Source of the DNA: Allium sativum
Lineage: Eukaryota > Streptophyta > Magnoliopsida > Asparagales > Amaryllidaceae
Length of the DNA: 64,000 bases
Direction: 5' to 3'
Assembly: GCA_030737875.1 (NCBI GenBank)
Contig: CM060922.1
Location: 299,265,456 to 299,329,455 of the forward strand
The notes beneath the pieces were generated by a model. That model was not told the origin of the DNA and searched no databases. It worked only from the letters and a program-made list of their open reading frames with translations. The translations under genes and the position numbers were made by a program. Position 1 is the first letter of the stretch; every line of letters begins with the position of its first letter. This document shows positions 24,143 through 36,364 of this stretch, piece by piece.

Positions 24143-25077
24143 GACATTTATGCTTGTGATGCCCATCTTGGCCGCAATTTAAGCACTTTCTGTCTGCTGG
24201 CTTTGCCTGGCATTCTTTAGCATAATGACCCTTCTTTCCATAGCTATAGCACTCAACATCTTTCTTATTCTTTTTCTGACTATCCCTAGCTTGGTTTCGC
24301 TTCCTCTTATTTTGGGAATTATTCTTGCCTCCACCGCTTGCTTACGGCTTTGGCTCCCCTGCAGATGTAATAGCAACGTCGGTCCTCGGCTTAGGGTAAA
24401 GACTCTCCGATCTCAATGCCTTTCCCACACTGGATTCAAACATCTCATCGATTTGGTTTATAAGCCTTTCCCCCGAATATCCATCTAAGCCAGTTATGAA
24501 CTTGTCGTTCTTCTTCTCGGTAGTGTCAATAAGGGATAATCCATACTTCGATAAATATCGAACTCAGCAATATACTTTGAGACTGCCCTACCATTCTGCT
24601 TAAGCTCTAGAAATTTCCTAAACAATTCTGATTTCTGAGCAGCAGGGATAAACTTATCACCAAAGCGGGTCTTAAACTGATTCCAATTAACTTGATCCTC
24701 AGGAGAAGCTGCTTTAATAGCATTCCACTAATTCATAGCTCGTCCTTGAAGCTAATAGGATGCTAGCTTCCTTTTCATTGCATCTTCAATTCCCAAATCC
24801 TCAAAGATGCGCTCAAAACTATCGAGCCAATCTTGAACATCCGTAGCCGATTCCGTTCCATCGAACGGCTTTCCACCAAGACTAGTATAATCCTTGCAGA
24901 GCTTGGCGAATTCGGCTCTAGGCGCCAGCACTGCTGCACCACCACCATTATCAGCATTGGGGACTGCTCCCTGAGCATCCCTAAGCATCTCTCGCATAAA
25001 GGCTGTGAACATCGTCCTAATATCAGGGACATTCAATTATTGGCCCCTGAACCCATACCCCTCATATATCGGCTCAT
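24143..25077 (-). pseudogene. G1 gag remnant
   Basis: Structural capsid protein of the retrotransposon particle. The N-terminal part includes GKPFDGTESATDVQDWL and SFERIFEDLGI (about 24800-24910), a conserved gag start region. The middle, around 24560-24730, contains NQFKTRFGDKF and FLELKQNGRAVSKYIAEFD, the usual retrotransposon gag core. Two zinc knuckles follow. The first, at about 24206-24247, is CYSYGKKGHYAKEC, where the second cysteine has become tyrosine. The second, at 24143-24187, is CLNCGQDGHHKHKC and is intact. Stops occur near 24750 and 24730, and the frame changes after the start and before the knuckles. Confidence 0.9.
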
Positions 25078-25266
25078 CGTCAAATCTGTAAAGAGAAAAC
25101 GATTAACCATCAATATGGTGGTGCCAGTGCAATGCGACTTCATCCTTAAATATACTAATAGTACATATATATAGCTTTAGAAAACCAAAATATCACAAAT
25201 ACGCGCTCTCATATACGTACACTATCTCTTCCTGATGTCTTTCCCTAGGTTAACTACACAACCTAG
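25078..25266 (-). other. G1 5' leader
   Basis: About 190 bp between the PBS and the gag start, AT-rich, with no conserved element seen. Confidence 0.6.
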
Positions 25267-25278
25267 GCTCTGATACCA
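25267..25278 (-). other. Primer binding site of G1
   Basis: On the minus strand TGGTATCAGAGC, four bases after the LTR end GGGCAGTCA; a perfect initiator methionine tRNA-type site. Confidence 0.95.
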
Positions 25279-26019
25279 AGTATGACTGCCCGCCTCGCAC
25301 CAGCCGACATTTCCAATGAAACATGCTGTGCCGATGTCCAACCAACACGGAATAGTCGTCAAAGGAAAAGAAAGAAGATGATGAATCATTAAAGAGCCTT
25401 TAATATATCTTACAGCGCATGGAACAAAATATAATAATAACATAACTTGATATAAAACAGGCGAGACAGTGCACAAGCTAAAAACTAAGCCATCGTAGCA
25501 GCGAAAAATTCAAAATGTAGCTTATGATCCAGACCATCATTATTACATCTTTTAAAACTGTCTCTGGATCAAAATAGGAAGGTACACTATTAATGCCCAA
25601 AGTAGTGATCAACAACAACACAGGGATAATATATGGGAATAATACATGTAAGCCTCCTGCTCGTCTCTGGACAGCTATTCGTGCATAACCAGCTAACCTG
25701 TCTCTAGTTTGCTCGTTTAGGAGCACCCAGAGTAATAAGAAGAGACATAAAACTCTGGGTCAGACAAAAGTTTGGTATGAGCAATAAGCAGAAAAACAGA
25801 ATAATAACAAGTATACATAACCATACCTGAACCTGGACCAGTAACCGAAGAGTTAGCACAACAGGATGTACAATACTCTAAGGTGACACTAACACATGGT
25901 GTGGAAATAATGGGGAGGGGGTGTGCATGTTGTGGTGATAACAAACATCAAACATAGCAATCATCCTCACATCTCTCACTTACTGCGTAAAGCATACAAT
26001 ATCTACCACTTTGATCACC

Positions 26020-26225
26020 CAATCATTTGCTACGATCACTTTGCCCCATGGAGTCACGATGACTCCACTGCACTGATCCATAGCTACTAACCCTTTGCTA
26101 TGTCCACTCTGCCCCATTGTGTCATGAAAACTCCACTGCATTGGCTCATAGCCTTGCTATGATCACTTTGCCCCCATGGAGCCATAACAACTCCACTGCA
26201 CTTATTCATAGCCGCTAATCCGTCT
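26020..26225 (-). repeat. CCATGGAG tandem repeat of about 64 bp, three copies
   Basis: Each unit contains GATCACTTTGCCCCATGGAG (or a CCACTCTGCC variant), then ACTCCACTGCACT and CATAGC. The matching block in the 3' LTR (about 5450-5630) has lost about 35 bp of the first unit. Confidence 0.8.
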
Positions 26226-26374
26226 CTCAGTGGTGAGTCAAAGCTATAGACATCAATAACCCCTCTGCACACGTCCCACAGCAGAGTCCAACTCATGAAG
26301 TCAACTCATTGGTTCCCATCTGGATCCTGAGCACTCACTTCCTATTTGGACTACCTTTGCATCTCAAGTTTTGG

Positions 26375-26700
26375 TCATCATCTCGGTTCGTGACTCTTCC
26401 GTTCGGCTCGTGATGAGCATCTGGATCGTGGTGCTCCTCCTCCTCTATTCGTGGTGATGCTCCTGTCCGGGATAGCTGGCTCGTGGCCACCGTATGAGTT
26501 CGGGTCATGGTCCTATGGACCGGTTCGTGATCTGGACTCGGTTCGTGGTTTGCCCAGGCACGGCTCGTGGTTTTCCTTCTAGCTCGTGGTTCGTGGCATC
26601 ATAGTCTGGTTCGTGATTTGCTCTTGGAGAGGTGGCTCGTCGGAGGTGATGCTTCACGATCGGCTCGTGGTGGAGGGTGGTCGGGTCATGACATATGCCT
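26375..26700 (-). repeat. TCGTG-rich degenerate repeats, G1 5' LTR
   Basis: Same block as 19190-19515, with GGTTCGTGR and GGCTCGTGG cores at irregular spacing. Confidence 0.75.
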
Positions 26701-27735
26701 CATGAACAGGTTTCTTACCAAATTCCTGCAACTTTTCAAGCAACCGTTTACACCACACGACAGTGTTTTCGACCATTTTAACTGTTCTATGCTAATGCAA
26801 ATCATAGCAAACAGTCATAGTAACATGTATAATCAACCAAAAACACCAAAATATGAATAATCATGCCAATATGGATCAAACATACCCAAAACCCATGGTT
26901 TTCCCCTTAATCGTGTTTAACGATAACTAATGATAGGATTAGCAAAACATATCCAAATTAACCCAAATTTCTATCAGAGACCTAAAATAATAATTAAGAA
27001 TTTTTACATATTTTTCGGGAATTTTATCATGCATAATTTCGCTAATTATCATTAATCACCCTAATTAGCCGTAATTAGTGAAAAACAATGCAAATCACTC
27101 ACGTAAGACACAAATAAAACCTTAGATATGAAACTCTACTGATATGCATGAATCCCAATGCGTAGTCGCAACTCCAACCTTATTTCATGCTAATTTCCCT
27201 TGATTTGGTGTAGATTAAGCTAATAAGCGATTAAAAAGGGATTTGGGATGATATTAGAAGGTGGAGGCCATTGCTAGGGTTCGTAGGATGTAAATGGCGG
27301 CTGGAAAACTGAAATAATATGTTTTCCCTAACCCTATCAGCCCCCCCATAACCCTAATCCCAAAATGGGTTATGGGCCTAGTTGGGTATCACCCTAATTA
27401 GGCCCAGTTAAGGTGTTTTTCACCTTCCAAACATTTTTTCAATCATATCTCCCAAACGATAAAACCATTTGTCTAATGTGACAACTCTGCGGAAAGGTAA
27501 ACCATCATCTGGATCCAATAGAAGTGGTTTCAGATTAAAACTCCTTACCAATCCAAAGTTATGGACGAAAAAAGATTCTCCAGGGGCAAAATGGTCATTT
27601 AAAAATCGGCAAAAATCGTTAACATGAGGAATGGCCCCAATAGTCGTTCCCCAAAGTTACACGACCATACGACCTCATATGAAAATAAAATAAATATTCT
27701 ACGATCCTCCGATATGTAGAATGCGGTTTGTTACA

Positions 27736-28780
27736 TCATAACAGTTTATAATCGATATAAATTCCTATATCAGACTCGTACTATAAGTGGAATAACGATA
27801 AGGCCTTTTAAATTCCATATATAGTAATGTTCTTCCTTCAAAGAACCTCATTTCTGTTATCACTAAATCGAGTTCCACTCTATTCCAATTACTTTTATTA
27901 AATTGGAAAACTTTACTTTGGAAATTTCTATTAAATCTTAGAATAAAGATTTATATATTCCAAATCTTAACTTCGCTGTTGATCGGGTTTAAGAACTAAT
28001 GTTGTTTAAAACATCATTGACAATCAACCCAAAATCAACTTCCATTTAATTCCAATTATATTTATTAATTGAAAAACTTCCTTAAATCTTAGTTAAAAGA
28101 ATTATTTCTTTCTCAACTGGATTTAAGAACAATGTTATTGAAGACACCATTCACGGCAAACCCAAAATCCAATTTGATATTAAATACAAGGCTCTAAATA
28201 GAAATCATATCGACTTATATTCAATATCAAATTCTAAGGCCAACGGATATCGTATTGGGAATAACGATGTCTGTATCTTCCAAATTACTCAACAATATCC
28301 TTATAATCACGAATCCAATATCGAAATATTCCGAAGATTATTTCCATTCAAATCTGTTCCAATTCATACGTTGGAAAACTCTAGTTAGATTAAAACCATT
28401 TCAACTCCTTTCAGTTCTTTATTCTAGTTGTCAGCTAGTTCATTTAGATATAAATATCTTTTATCTTTACAAACATGAAATATTTCATCCAAAATCTTTT
28501 CAAACCGTTTATTATGATTTTACATAATGTATTCGTGTCCATCCGAAATCGGACATCAAAATCATATTTTGATTCTTCTCTGACTATTATGTTAAACTAT
28601 TCATTTATATTCTGAATCGGGATGTAACTCAATCAATTACCATAGAGCTTTAATTATATGATTTTGTACATTGCATGTACTCAAAAAAAGTGATACTATA
28701 TAAGAATTAAATAATTAAATAACGCTTATAACCGCCTGTTAATCAATCGATTGACATAAACTAAACACAAGAGAGATGTG
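27736..28780 (-). mobile_element. Old X-family LTR fragment, second part
   Basis: Its reverse complement continues the alignment begun at 3460-4717, now from about 9900 to about 8300 of the young X LTR. GATATCGTATTGGGAATAACG near 28246 matches 9610-9640, TTCTCAACTGGATTTAAGAAC near 28110 matches 9755-9775, and AATCAATCGATTGACA at 28741 matches 8300-8320. It holds reversed copies of the hairpin repeat at about 27990-28035 and 28120-28165. It is cut at 28781 by the CACTA element. An open frame at 28255-28527 has no domain similarity and is not called. Confidence 0.8.
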
Positions 28781-28793
28781 CACTACAAGAAAA
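28781..28793 (+). repeat. CACTA terminal inverted repeat
   Basis: CACTACAAGAAAA, the classic terminal sequence of plant CACTA elements, at the junction with the old X LTR. The partner TTTTCTTGTAGTG is not in the window. Confidence 0.95.
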
Positions 28794-29160
28794 ATGATTT
28801 TTTGTAGCACCGAAAAAACGCTACTATGTATTTTTGGTGGCGTTTTGATAATCGTTACGAGAACACATGCCACTAAAAATATTATTTTTGTTGCAATTTA
28901 TAGAAACGTCACTAATAAAGCCTTTTTCATAGCGCTTTTTAATGTTACAAATTTTTTTTGGGGCGTTAAGTAAATGCCACCGAAAGGGTTTCTTCATTAC
29001 GGTTGTTTTTTTGTTGCATTCTTTTAGTTCTTTTGTAGCGTTTATAACACGCCAACATAAATGTTTTTGTGTTATGTGACAATTTATTTATAGCGGATTT
29101 TAAATGCTATGAATGAATTTAATATTCCACAGCATTTTCTCTGCCACCATTTGTTACCAA
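28794..29160. repeat. CACTA subterminal repeat region
   Basis: Repeated short motifs in both orientations: TTTGTAGCAC, ACGCTACTA, GTGGCGTTTTG, ATGCCACTAAAAA, TTTTGTAGCGTTTATAA, AATGCTATGAA. Such arrays serve as transposase-binding sites in CACTA elements; the function here is inferred. Confidence 0.8.
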
Positions 29161-30323
29161 ATTTGTATTATATTCCGTACCTGCCCATAATTTTGCCGCC
29201 AATTAAATAACATAATCCACAAACACACACGTTTTTGAACATAACATATTGTAGAACCACAACATACACATTCAAACATCCACAAGATAATCATAAAAAC
29301 ATCCACGGTTTCAATCGTCCATAACCTTCACAACCAAACTACCAGTGACACTGTCATCACCACAATATACACAATCAACTTACAATAACACTGTCATAAC
29401 CAAGTAAAATAAACCCCAAAATAAACACCTGAATTAACCAAGTTACTGAGCAAATATTATAGTGCTGCTGTCATCAAACCACCTGAAGTATTGTTGATCT
29501 ACCTGTAAAACAAATAACAAAACATAACTAAAGAATAGAAATAGCATAAACCTTTCAGACACTACATAACATAAACCTTTTAGACACAAGCTCTGATCGT
29601 AACACTACATAACATAAACCTTTCAGACACGCTCATTTTCCTGCACACTATGAAGACTACATAACAAAAACACCTGATTTTTTTGTCAACCTCAATTTTT
29701 TCCTAACCAATGTCCATTGCGTACAATAATGACAACAAAATAATTTTGACTGAAAGAAACAACCTTAATTTCTGAAATATAGAAAATGTTCCAGAACTCA
29801 GAACTCTGAACCATGTAATGCATTATATAATAGATGCAATTCTGTGACCATGTAATTTTGTGACCAAGTAATTGAGAGATGAAAGTGCCTACCCATTACG
29901 GTGAATGTATGATTTCATATATGATTTCTGAGATGACCATGTAATTCTGAGATGACCTGTAATTCTGAGATGACATGTGCCATCTCCTCAAGTATATTTC
30001 ATATATGATTTCTCTCCAATTAAGGTGAATGCTTATTGGTATCTTTGCAGTAATACACATTATCTTGATAATATTCTAACCAAGTACGTAAAAGTTTGAT
30101 CTATAATGCAAATCATAGAAGATATCTCACCAAATTGGCTTCAAAAGCATTAATGCACATTAACTGGGAGTTTTTGTCTGGTACTACTAGCAAGTTTGAT
30201 TTATAAGGAGAGTGAGACAACATACTTATTATCCAAAATAACCTAACTCAATTTTTTTCAGTCAATCATGTGGTCCCGGGGGCAGTGACTCCTAAATGTA
30301 TATTAAAAATATTTAAATACCTT
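29161..30323. other. Non-coding part of CACTA element
   Basis: AT-rich sequence downstream of the TNPA-like gene. I see only short local duplications, such as CATAACATAAACCTTTCAGACAC near 29560-29625 and ATTCTGAGATGACCATG near 29935-29970. No coding frame is supported. Confidence 0.6.
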
Positions 30324-30584
30324 TCATTTTGTGTCAATAATGATTTTTCCCACTGGCCAAGCTATGGGAATGCCGAAGGCATCTTCCATGCACTTCAAAG
30401 ATGATGTTGGTCTCCATAGCTCTGAAGTTGGAATTGTCACATGTTCAACCCAAACCTTTATAGGATCCTTTCCCAATAGACAACAATGGACCACCGCTAT
30501 CGGATCAGTTGATGCAATAGATCCTTCAACCACTACGTCTGTTCCAACCACATTTATCAACTTGCATTTGGCACCTTTTGTCAT
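30324..30584 (-). pseudogene. TNPA-like C-terminal domain, third repeat
   Basis: An open 86-codon stretch from MTKGAKCKLINVV, through VVEGSIASTDP and DPIKVWVEHVTIP, to ELWRPTSSLKCMEDAFGIPIAWPV. This is the conserved C-terminal domain of En/Spm-type plant proteins (the DUF8039-like fold, as far as I can recall the family) and the best-preserved piece of the gene. The TAA stop ends the likely protein near 30324. Confidence 0.8.
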
Positions 30585-33513
30585 GTTTGCAATCGGACGA
30601 AAGAAAAAGGATTATTATGCAAAATGTATATACTTACACAGTGATCAACATTGAAAATTAATACTTACGTTTTTCGATTTATTCGTGAACATATATGAGG
30701 ATTTCGAGGGAGAAGTCACATGATTTTCACTATCATCATGACTCTTTATTGGATTTTCTTTGTCCGCTTCTACTTTTGATCTGGGCCATGCTACTTTCCT
30801 ACCAATTGTATCTCCAATGCACACATATCAGATGTGGGTCACCACAAATAAGCATCTTTATTTATTACATTGTCCACCCAAATGACAACAGCAGACGGAC
30901 CGAGCGGAATACCATTAACAGTGCATTTTGGATCAGCAACATGGATTCTTACTTCGGCAACTACACCTTCACCCTCATTCCAACCATAAATCTTGCAATT
31001 ATTGTTGATGCTGTCGGTACTCTAAAAATGAGAATATACTTCAATATTAGCAATTATACACACACGTAACTGCTAATTTTAGTCATGACAGTTTCAAAAC
31101 AAAAGAATATTGTATTATTTCTATGAAGTTGCTGCTAATAGCTTCACGTGTAACTGTAAATAAATATTCGTGGTACTTTATTCTATGCACACACAAAATA
31201 GCTATAAATACAATATGAGAAGTGTAAATTTTACTGTATTGGCTTCATCAAAGTTCAAGCGTGTTCGCAGTGGTACCTTGATGCAAACTGATGGCCAAGT
31301 TATTACCTTATTCATAACATCTCCTAATACAACCATTTTACGTGTAGGCCTCCATAAATAACTATTTGCCTTATCCAAAAAATCTATAACAACGCTCGCA
31401 GCATTTGTTCCTAGACGAATGTCACCAACAATGTCATTTGGGTCCATGGACAATGGCCTCCCATAGGCAAGAACTCCAGAGTTCCATCCCAATTCAGCAA
31501 CGTACATACTTCGTCACCACTCTAGAATTATTCAACCGAAAATAATATCAAATACTCGATTAAAAATTTAAAACATAAATTTTATTTATTGAGAAATATA
31601 ATTATTATTTTTACCGATTCAGGTGAGAACTTTCCTGAACTTTCTTTCCCCTGCTGCAAAGCACAAATATCATGATATTTTAACCTAAGGAGAACTCAAT
31701 GGAATCCACAATACTTAAAATAAAAAATTACTGGATCAAAATATTTATTAGGTAATATAATTATTATTTTCATCATTTCATGTGTACTCGCTTGCAAACT
31801 TTCTTTACCCTACAATAAAGCACCAAAATTTATTCTTTTTAGTATTTCAAATTATAGAGTGTGCTAAATATTGTATTTAACGAATAAAAATTAATTTTAG
31901 AAGTTTACCTTCTGGTCCATCAGAGTCTGTATCATTCCCTTCAATTCTGCTATTTCCTCTTGACACCGTGAGACTTGTTTATCTTTGGACTGAGCCACAG
32001 CTAGCTTTGTTAAAGTGCAACCCCTTCCCAATGCCCTTAACCTTCCCGGTTTATCTTCTCCCAATACATGTGCAAGAGCATCTACAATGAGATTCTATGT
32101 CGAGGTAGACTAGGTTACGCTACCAAACTTTTTAATCTCCTCCTACATAAATAAAAACACATAGATGATGTACGATGATAAGAATACCACAATTTCAAAA
32201 TAAATACCAATAAATAAAAAAACAATTATACAATAGTATTTGCAGCCTCCATAGACACCAGTTGACCATTTTTTAATGTGAGATTTGATCCACACATCAG
32301 CTCTAGTTATGGACGATGAATCTACACTTTCATTTTTCTAAATTTAGGATAACATTAAATAAGTAAAATGACAGGTATAAAATAATATTAAATAAAGCTA
32401 TAGTTATTAATCTAACCAGGTCTTCGGTCATGCTAGCCATTCCCTTGCAACCGGTTGTATACGGAAGTTGTGTGTACCTAAGGGTCGAATATTTCTCACT
32501 TTTTTGCTGGAAATATAGAAAGATGTAAAAATTATCATACTAATAGAGACGAGCCTAGGAATGATTTGCTGTTGAAGTATTGATTTTATATTAGATTTAC
32601 CTTAAACCCCACACTTGTTTTCGCCTTCACAAACTTTCTCCATTCGTTCATGTTTTTTATGTTGGTTAGTTTCAGTTTAAGTCTTTCCTCTTCACTCTCC
32701 GTTTTTTGCAAAGTTCGAACCAATTTGCTTTTTGACGATCTCCACAATACTCCCATTTGTTGAAATATATCTTTTCTTTGCCATTCCTATTCCAGTTTAA
32801 ATATAACTTGAATCAGTTCATGAAAACATGATATTAAAATCAAATAATTCACCTGTACTGCATATGGATCGAACTAGAGTACACAACTTTAGAATATTAA
32901 AATTTGTTGCATGAATTATGAGATTTCTATCATGTAATTAAATAACCAAAATTAAGTCTTAATTCATAGGTGAACCGACTACCACAAAACTTCTTTTAAA
33001 TCATCATTTATATTCCACCAATCATCGATAGTCTATGGAGCCTGCTCTCGCACAAGCAGTCCAAGAAAAGAGGATAGATATACATACCCTTTCCCTATCG
33101 GTATATCTAGATCATTAAACTCAACTTCAATTCAATCCTAATTGCATAACGGGAGCCTTTTTTTGCTTTTGCTGGACCTCTACCACGTCTTTTCTGAGAA
33201 GTACTTCCGATGTCAAGTACACTTTGTTTCCCTACTTCCAACTCGGCATCATCAGTTTGTTCAAGACAGGTTTGTTTTCTGAGCGTAGACCTTCTTCATT
33301 TTGGTCATTTATGACAGTTTGTTCTTTGCCTTCATTGTGAACAATGGCTTGCTTCTTATTAGAACTGACTGGTTGTTCTTCGCATTGAATGTTACGCTTT
33401 AGCTTTGATTTACGCTTCCAATCTGGCTTATTCTTTTGGGATTCCTTTGAAGCCTTTATCTGATTGCGAGTACGTACATTACTTATCAACATCATTTTCT
33501 GCAAATGAAACAA
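30324..33513 (-). pseudogene. TNPA-like CACTA protein, decayed, exons split
   Basis: Read leftward from 33513: a lysine-rich N-terminus (KPDWKRKSKLKRN) and KRRGRGPAKAKKG (about 33150-33200); then after stops FLGLLVREQAP...DDLKEVLW (about 33000-33070); KDIFQQMGVLWRSSKSKLV and EWRKFVKAKTS (about 32600-32790); SITRADVWIKSH (about 32290); IVDALAHVLGEDKPGRLRALG (about 32010-32090). These match the plant transposase (Ptta/En/Spm) family of CACTA accessory proteins. The C-terminus has three related domains ending in LWRPT-type motifs at about 31330, 30840 (first R replaced by a stop) and 30410. Several AT-rich gaps may be introns. In-frame stops show the gene is dead. Confidence 0.85.
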
Positions 33514-33998
33514 AATACATAATTTTAGTTGTATATACAGTCATAAATATACATATATAATTTAAATTGTCTGGTTTGATGTAAACAAATGCAAGACTAG
33601 ACAAGACATCACAATGTATATGTATATATAGATATAAGTATATAAAATATACACATGTGCATGTACTAGTGCATGTTTGTGTAATATGTGCATATGCAAA
33701 AGCAGACCAGACCAGACAAATCTTAGGTTTAATAGGAAGACAAGACAACACAATGTACTAGTGCATACGCGTGTAATATGAAAAACAGGTCAGACCGCAT
33801 GGCCAAGAAATGCCAGAATTTCTGGTACAACATAAATGTATATAACATAGTTTTAGGTGCAACACCAATGAACAACCAAACGTACAAAAAATCAATACGC
33901 TTACAACAAACAACCAACACTAAAGCAAATGAACAACCAACAATACAGAAAATCAATACGAGTACAATAAACAACGATGCTCAAGTAGGTCATATAAT

Positions 33999-36364
33999 CT
34001 ACTTAAGTATGCCCTCGCAATCCTCTCTAACATAGCTAATATCTTCATCATCCACTTTGGTTATTTCATCTTCCATCACTTGGATATCTTCCTCGATGCA
34101 AGTGGGATCCTCTAAATCAGTAAAACTTCTTGATGGTGCTTCTGTTACAACATACCAATTAGAATCATCATCCTCTCTTGAATAAAATACATGTTTAGCT
34201 TGAGATGTGAGTATGTACGGGTCTCGTGAAAATGATGCTTGATGTAAATTAACAAGAGTGAACCCATCATCATCAACTTTTACTCCATTTCCTTTATACA
34301 CCCAACGACACTTAAAAACTGGAATATAAAACAAATGATAATCTAATAAAATTATATATATATATATATATCAATATTCCATAATAAGTGACTACATCAA
34401 CCACTTGGGACATATCTTTTGCATTTTTTTTACACATAGTAGTCGCATCAAAAGACACCCCACAATTCTGTGTTTGTCTTCCTAAATATTTTACATGAAA
34501 ACGTTGCTCATTGATGATATATCCTTTGTAAGACATGGCATCATCCTTCGGACTGTAAGCAATCTATTTCAATAGTTCTTTGTGATCCTTGGGGGTAATA
34601 GGTACCTACACAGAATTTCATTTAGCATGTAAATTTTATATTATATTAATAATCATAGAGAATATATTTGAAATCTAAATGACTCCCTTTTAATCCAATT
34701 GACAAAAAATTTGTATGTGTTTCCCAAAGTAAGGTCACATTTTTTTATGTGCTGATCTGAATTTTCTAATTCCTCCAAATACAAACTAGTATTGAACATT
34801 TGATTATAAGTTACAAACAGAAAAATAATTAAAACAATATATAACATGAACTTACTCCATAAATGGTTCCACCGCAGCCATATTCATTAACATGACTAAA
34901 TGAGCCATTTCTTTCTCATTAGCCGATAATGTAATTGCCTTCGATGTTGAAATTGGTCATCCCTCGAGTATTACGCTACTTTCATACTCTTCATTTCGGG
35001 CTCCTTTCTCCTCTACATGTCCTGATTTTTTCAAAAATTCATTGAAGAACAACATGCATTCTGCTGCTAGATACGATTCTGCAATACATCCCACTGGTCG
35101 TGCATAGTTTCTGACATAATCTTTTGAGTTTCTTCATTTATCTGTTGAGCGAGTACATCCAACAAAAATGAATCGGTCCACACGTTAGTGCTTCTTTTCC
35201 AAGATGAATGGATAAATGTACCATTATATCAAAGAAAGAAAGTGGGAAAAAAATTTCAAGCTCACATGAAACTTCAATATTCTCAACATTTATTTGTTCT
35301 ACCTTCTTTCTATCAAGAACACGTTGACGTAATTTGTTGAAAAAAGAACATAAGCAAATTATTACTTTTCTTGCCTTCTTTGCCAGTAATCCTCTCGATG
35401 CTACTGGCAATAAATGTTGCATTAATACATGATAATCATGTGACTTAAATCCACTAATTTTACAATCCAACAACGAAATCTGATTTTTTTTTAAATTTGA
35501 ACAGTAGCCATCCGGTCCATTGAAATCGTACAACCTTTTGCAAAATATTTTTTTCTCAAATTTTGAAAATAGATATGGAGCCGGTGGAAGATATGTTTTA
35601 TTCCCATGAGGTTATGTATGAAGCTCACATCGAATTCCCCAATCCTTTAAATCCTTCCTACAGTTGGTTCCATCTTTGGATTTATTACCACGCAACATCG
35701 TTCCCAATAAGCTTTCACCAATATTCTTCTCCACATGCATCGATCTATATTGTGACGTAAAGGAAGTTCCTATTAAACATATTAACCACTAACCTCCCAG
35801 TAAGGCAAATCAAAGAAAACTGATCTTTTTTCCATCTTGCTATCTCTATTTTCGTGGAATTGTTAGTGTCATCAATTTCAACTTCTTCATCATAAACACA
35901 CTTTCGCTTATTAATATTTCCTTCTTTTCCTTTTCCAAAAGCATTCGGATAATCCTTCAACAATGCATAGGTATTTCTCCCAATAAGCAATCTAGGAGCA
36001 CTATCGGTCTCTATGGTGTTATTAACAACGCCTTTTGTTTCCTACATGAATCTGAAGGAAGTTGAAATCTTCTATATCCCATGTAGGTGAACTTTCGACT
36101 ATGATTCAACCAACGAGAGTGGGATTGACACCACATAATGGTCAAGCTTTTTCCCTTTCACACGACATCTAGTAAGATTTCCATAAGCAGGAAAATCAAC
36201 AATTGTCCAAAGCAAAATTGCATTATGTTTAAATAAAGTTTGCTAAACGCTTCAAAAGCATTAACTCCATAAGACCACAAGTGATGCAAATCTTCCACCA
36301 AGGGCGCCAAATATACATCAGTATCATTTCCGAGTTGCTTTGGGGCTTGATAAGTAAAGTTAAC
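33999..36364 (-). pseudogene. TNP2-type CACTA transposase, 5'-truncated and decayed
   Basis: The enzyme that cuts and joins CACTA ends. Read leftward: the transposase core APKQLGNDTDVYLAPLVEDL (about 36285-36345), YMGYRRFQLPSD (about 36050-36090), MHVEKNIGESLLGTM with KSKDGTN and DLKDWGIRCELH (about 35640-35735). The DUF4218 region at 35138-35533 has SGFKSHDYHVLMQHLLPVA and FFDIMVHLSIHLGKEALTCG. The DUF4216 region at 33999-34536 has GYIINEQRFHVKYLGRQTQN, VFKCRWVYKGNG and SQAKHVFYSRED. The order matches TNP2. Stops and frame changes occur between the blocks; part of the gaps at 34340-34380 and 34540-34900 may be introns. The N-terminal half is cut off by the Z insertion at 36365. Confidence 0.9.

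Larger units (their letters stand above)
20738..25077 (-). pseudogene. G1 gag-pol polyprotein, decayed (chromovirus, Tekay/Del type)
   Basis: Read leftward, the region gives in order gag with two CCHC knuckles, aspartic protease, reverse transcriptase, RNase H, integrase and a chromodomain-like C-terminus, the gene order of Ty3/gypsy chromoviruses. The likely gag start is the ATG at 25077 (MSRYMRGMG), about 190 bp after the PBS. The frame breaks soon after and again many times, with in-frame stops throughout. The RT catalytic motif reads FVDN instead of FVDD. The last stop is at 20738-20740. It is flanked by LTRs at 25283-27735 and 4718-20566. It cannot yield a functional polyprotein. Confidence 0.95.
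25283..27735 (-). mobile_element. G1 5' LTR (2453 bp)
   Basis: Plus-strand termini are TGACTGCCCGCC and CGGTTTGTTACA. On the minus strand it opens TGTAACAAACCGCATTCTAC. It pairs with the split LTR 4718-5635/19064-20566 and adjoins the PBS. It contains the CCATGGAG repeat block and the TCGTG-rich block. No gene is supported; open frames such as 26567-26860 coincide with the repeat block. Confidence 0.93.
28781..36364 (-). mobile_element. CACTA (En/Spm-type) DNA transposon, left end, interrupted
   Basis: It begins with the terminal motif CACTACAAGAAAA at 28781, followed by subterminal repeats. It encodes, on the minus strand, a TNPA-like gene (30324-33513) and a TNP2 transposase (33999-36364), in the arrangement usual for plant CACTA elements. 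The transposase reading frame is cut at 36364 by the LTR of element Z, so the rest, including the other terminus, lies beyond the Z insertion and the tandem array, outside the window. The possible 3-bp target duplication on this side is GTG (28778-28780). Confidence 0.92.

Noticed and set aside
28255..28527. 90-codon open frame
   Set aside because: Lies in the old X LTR; no domain, AT-rich composition.
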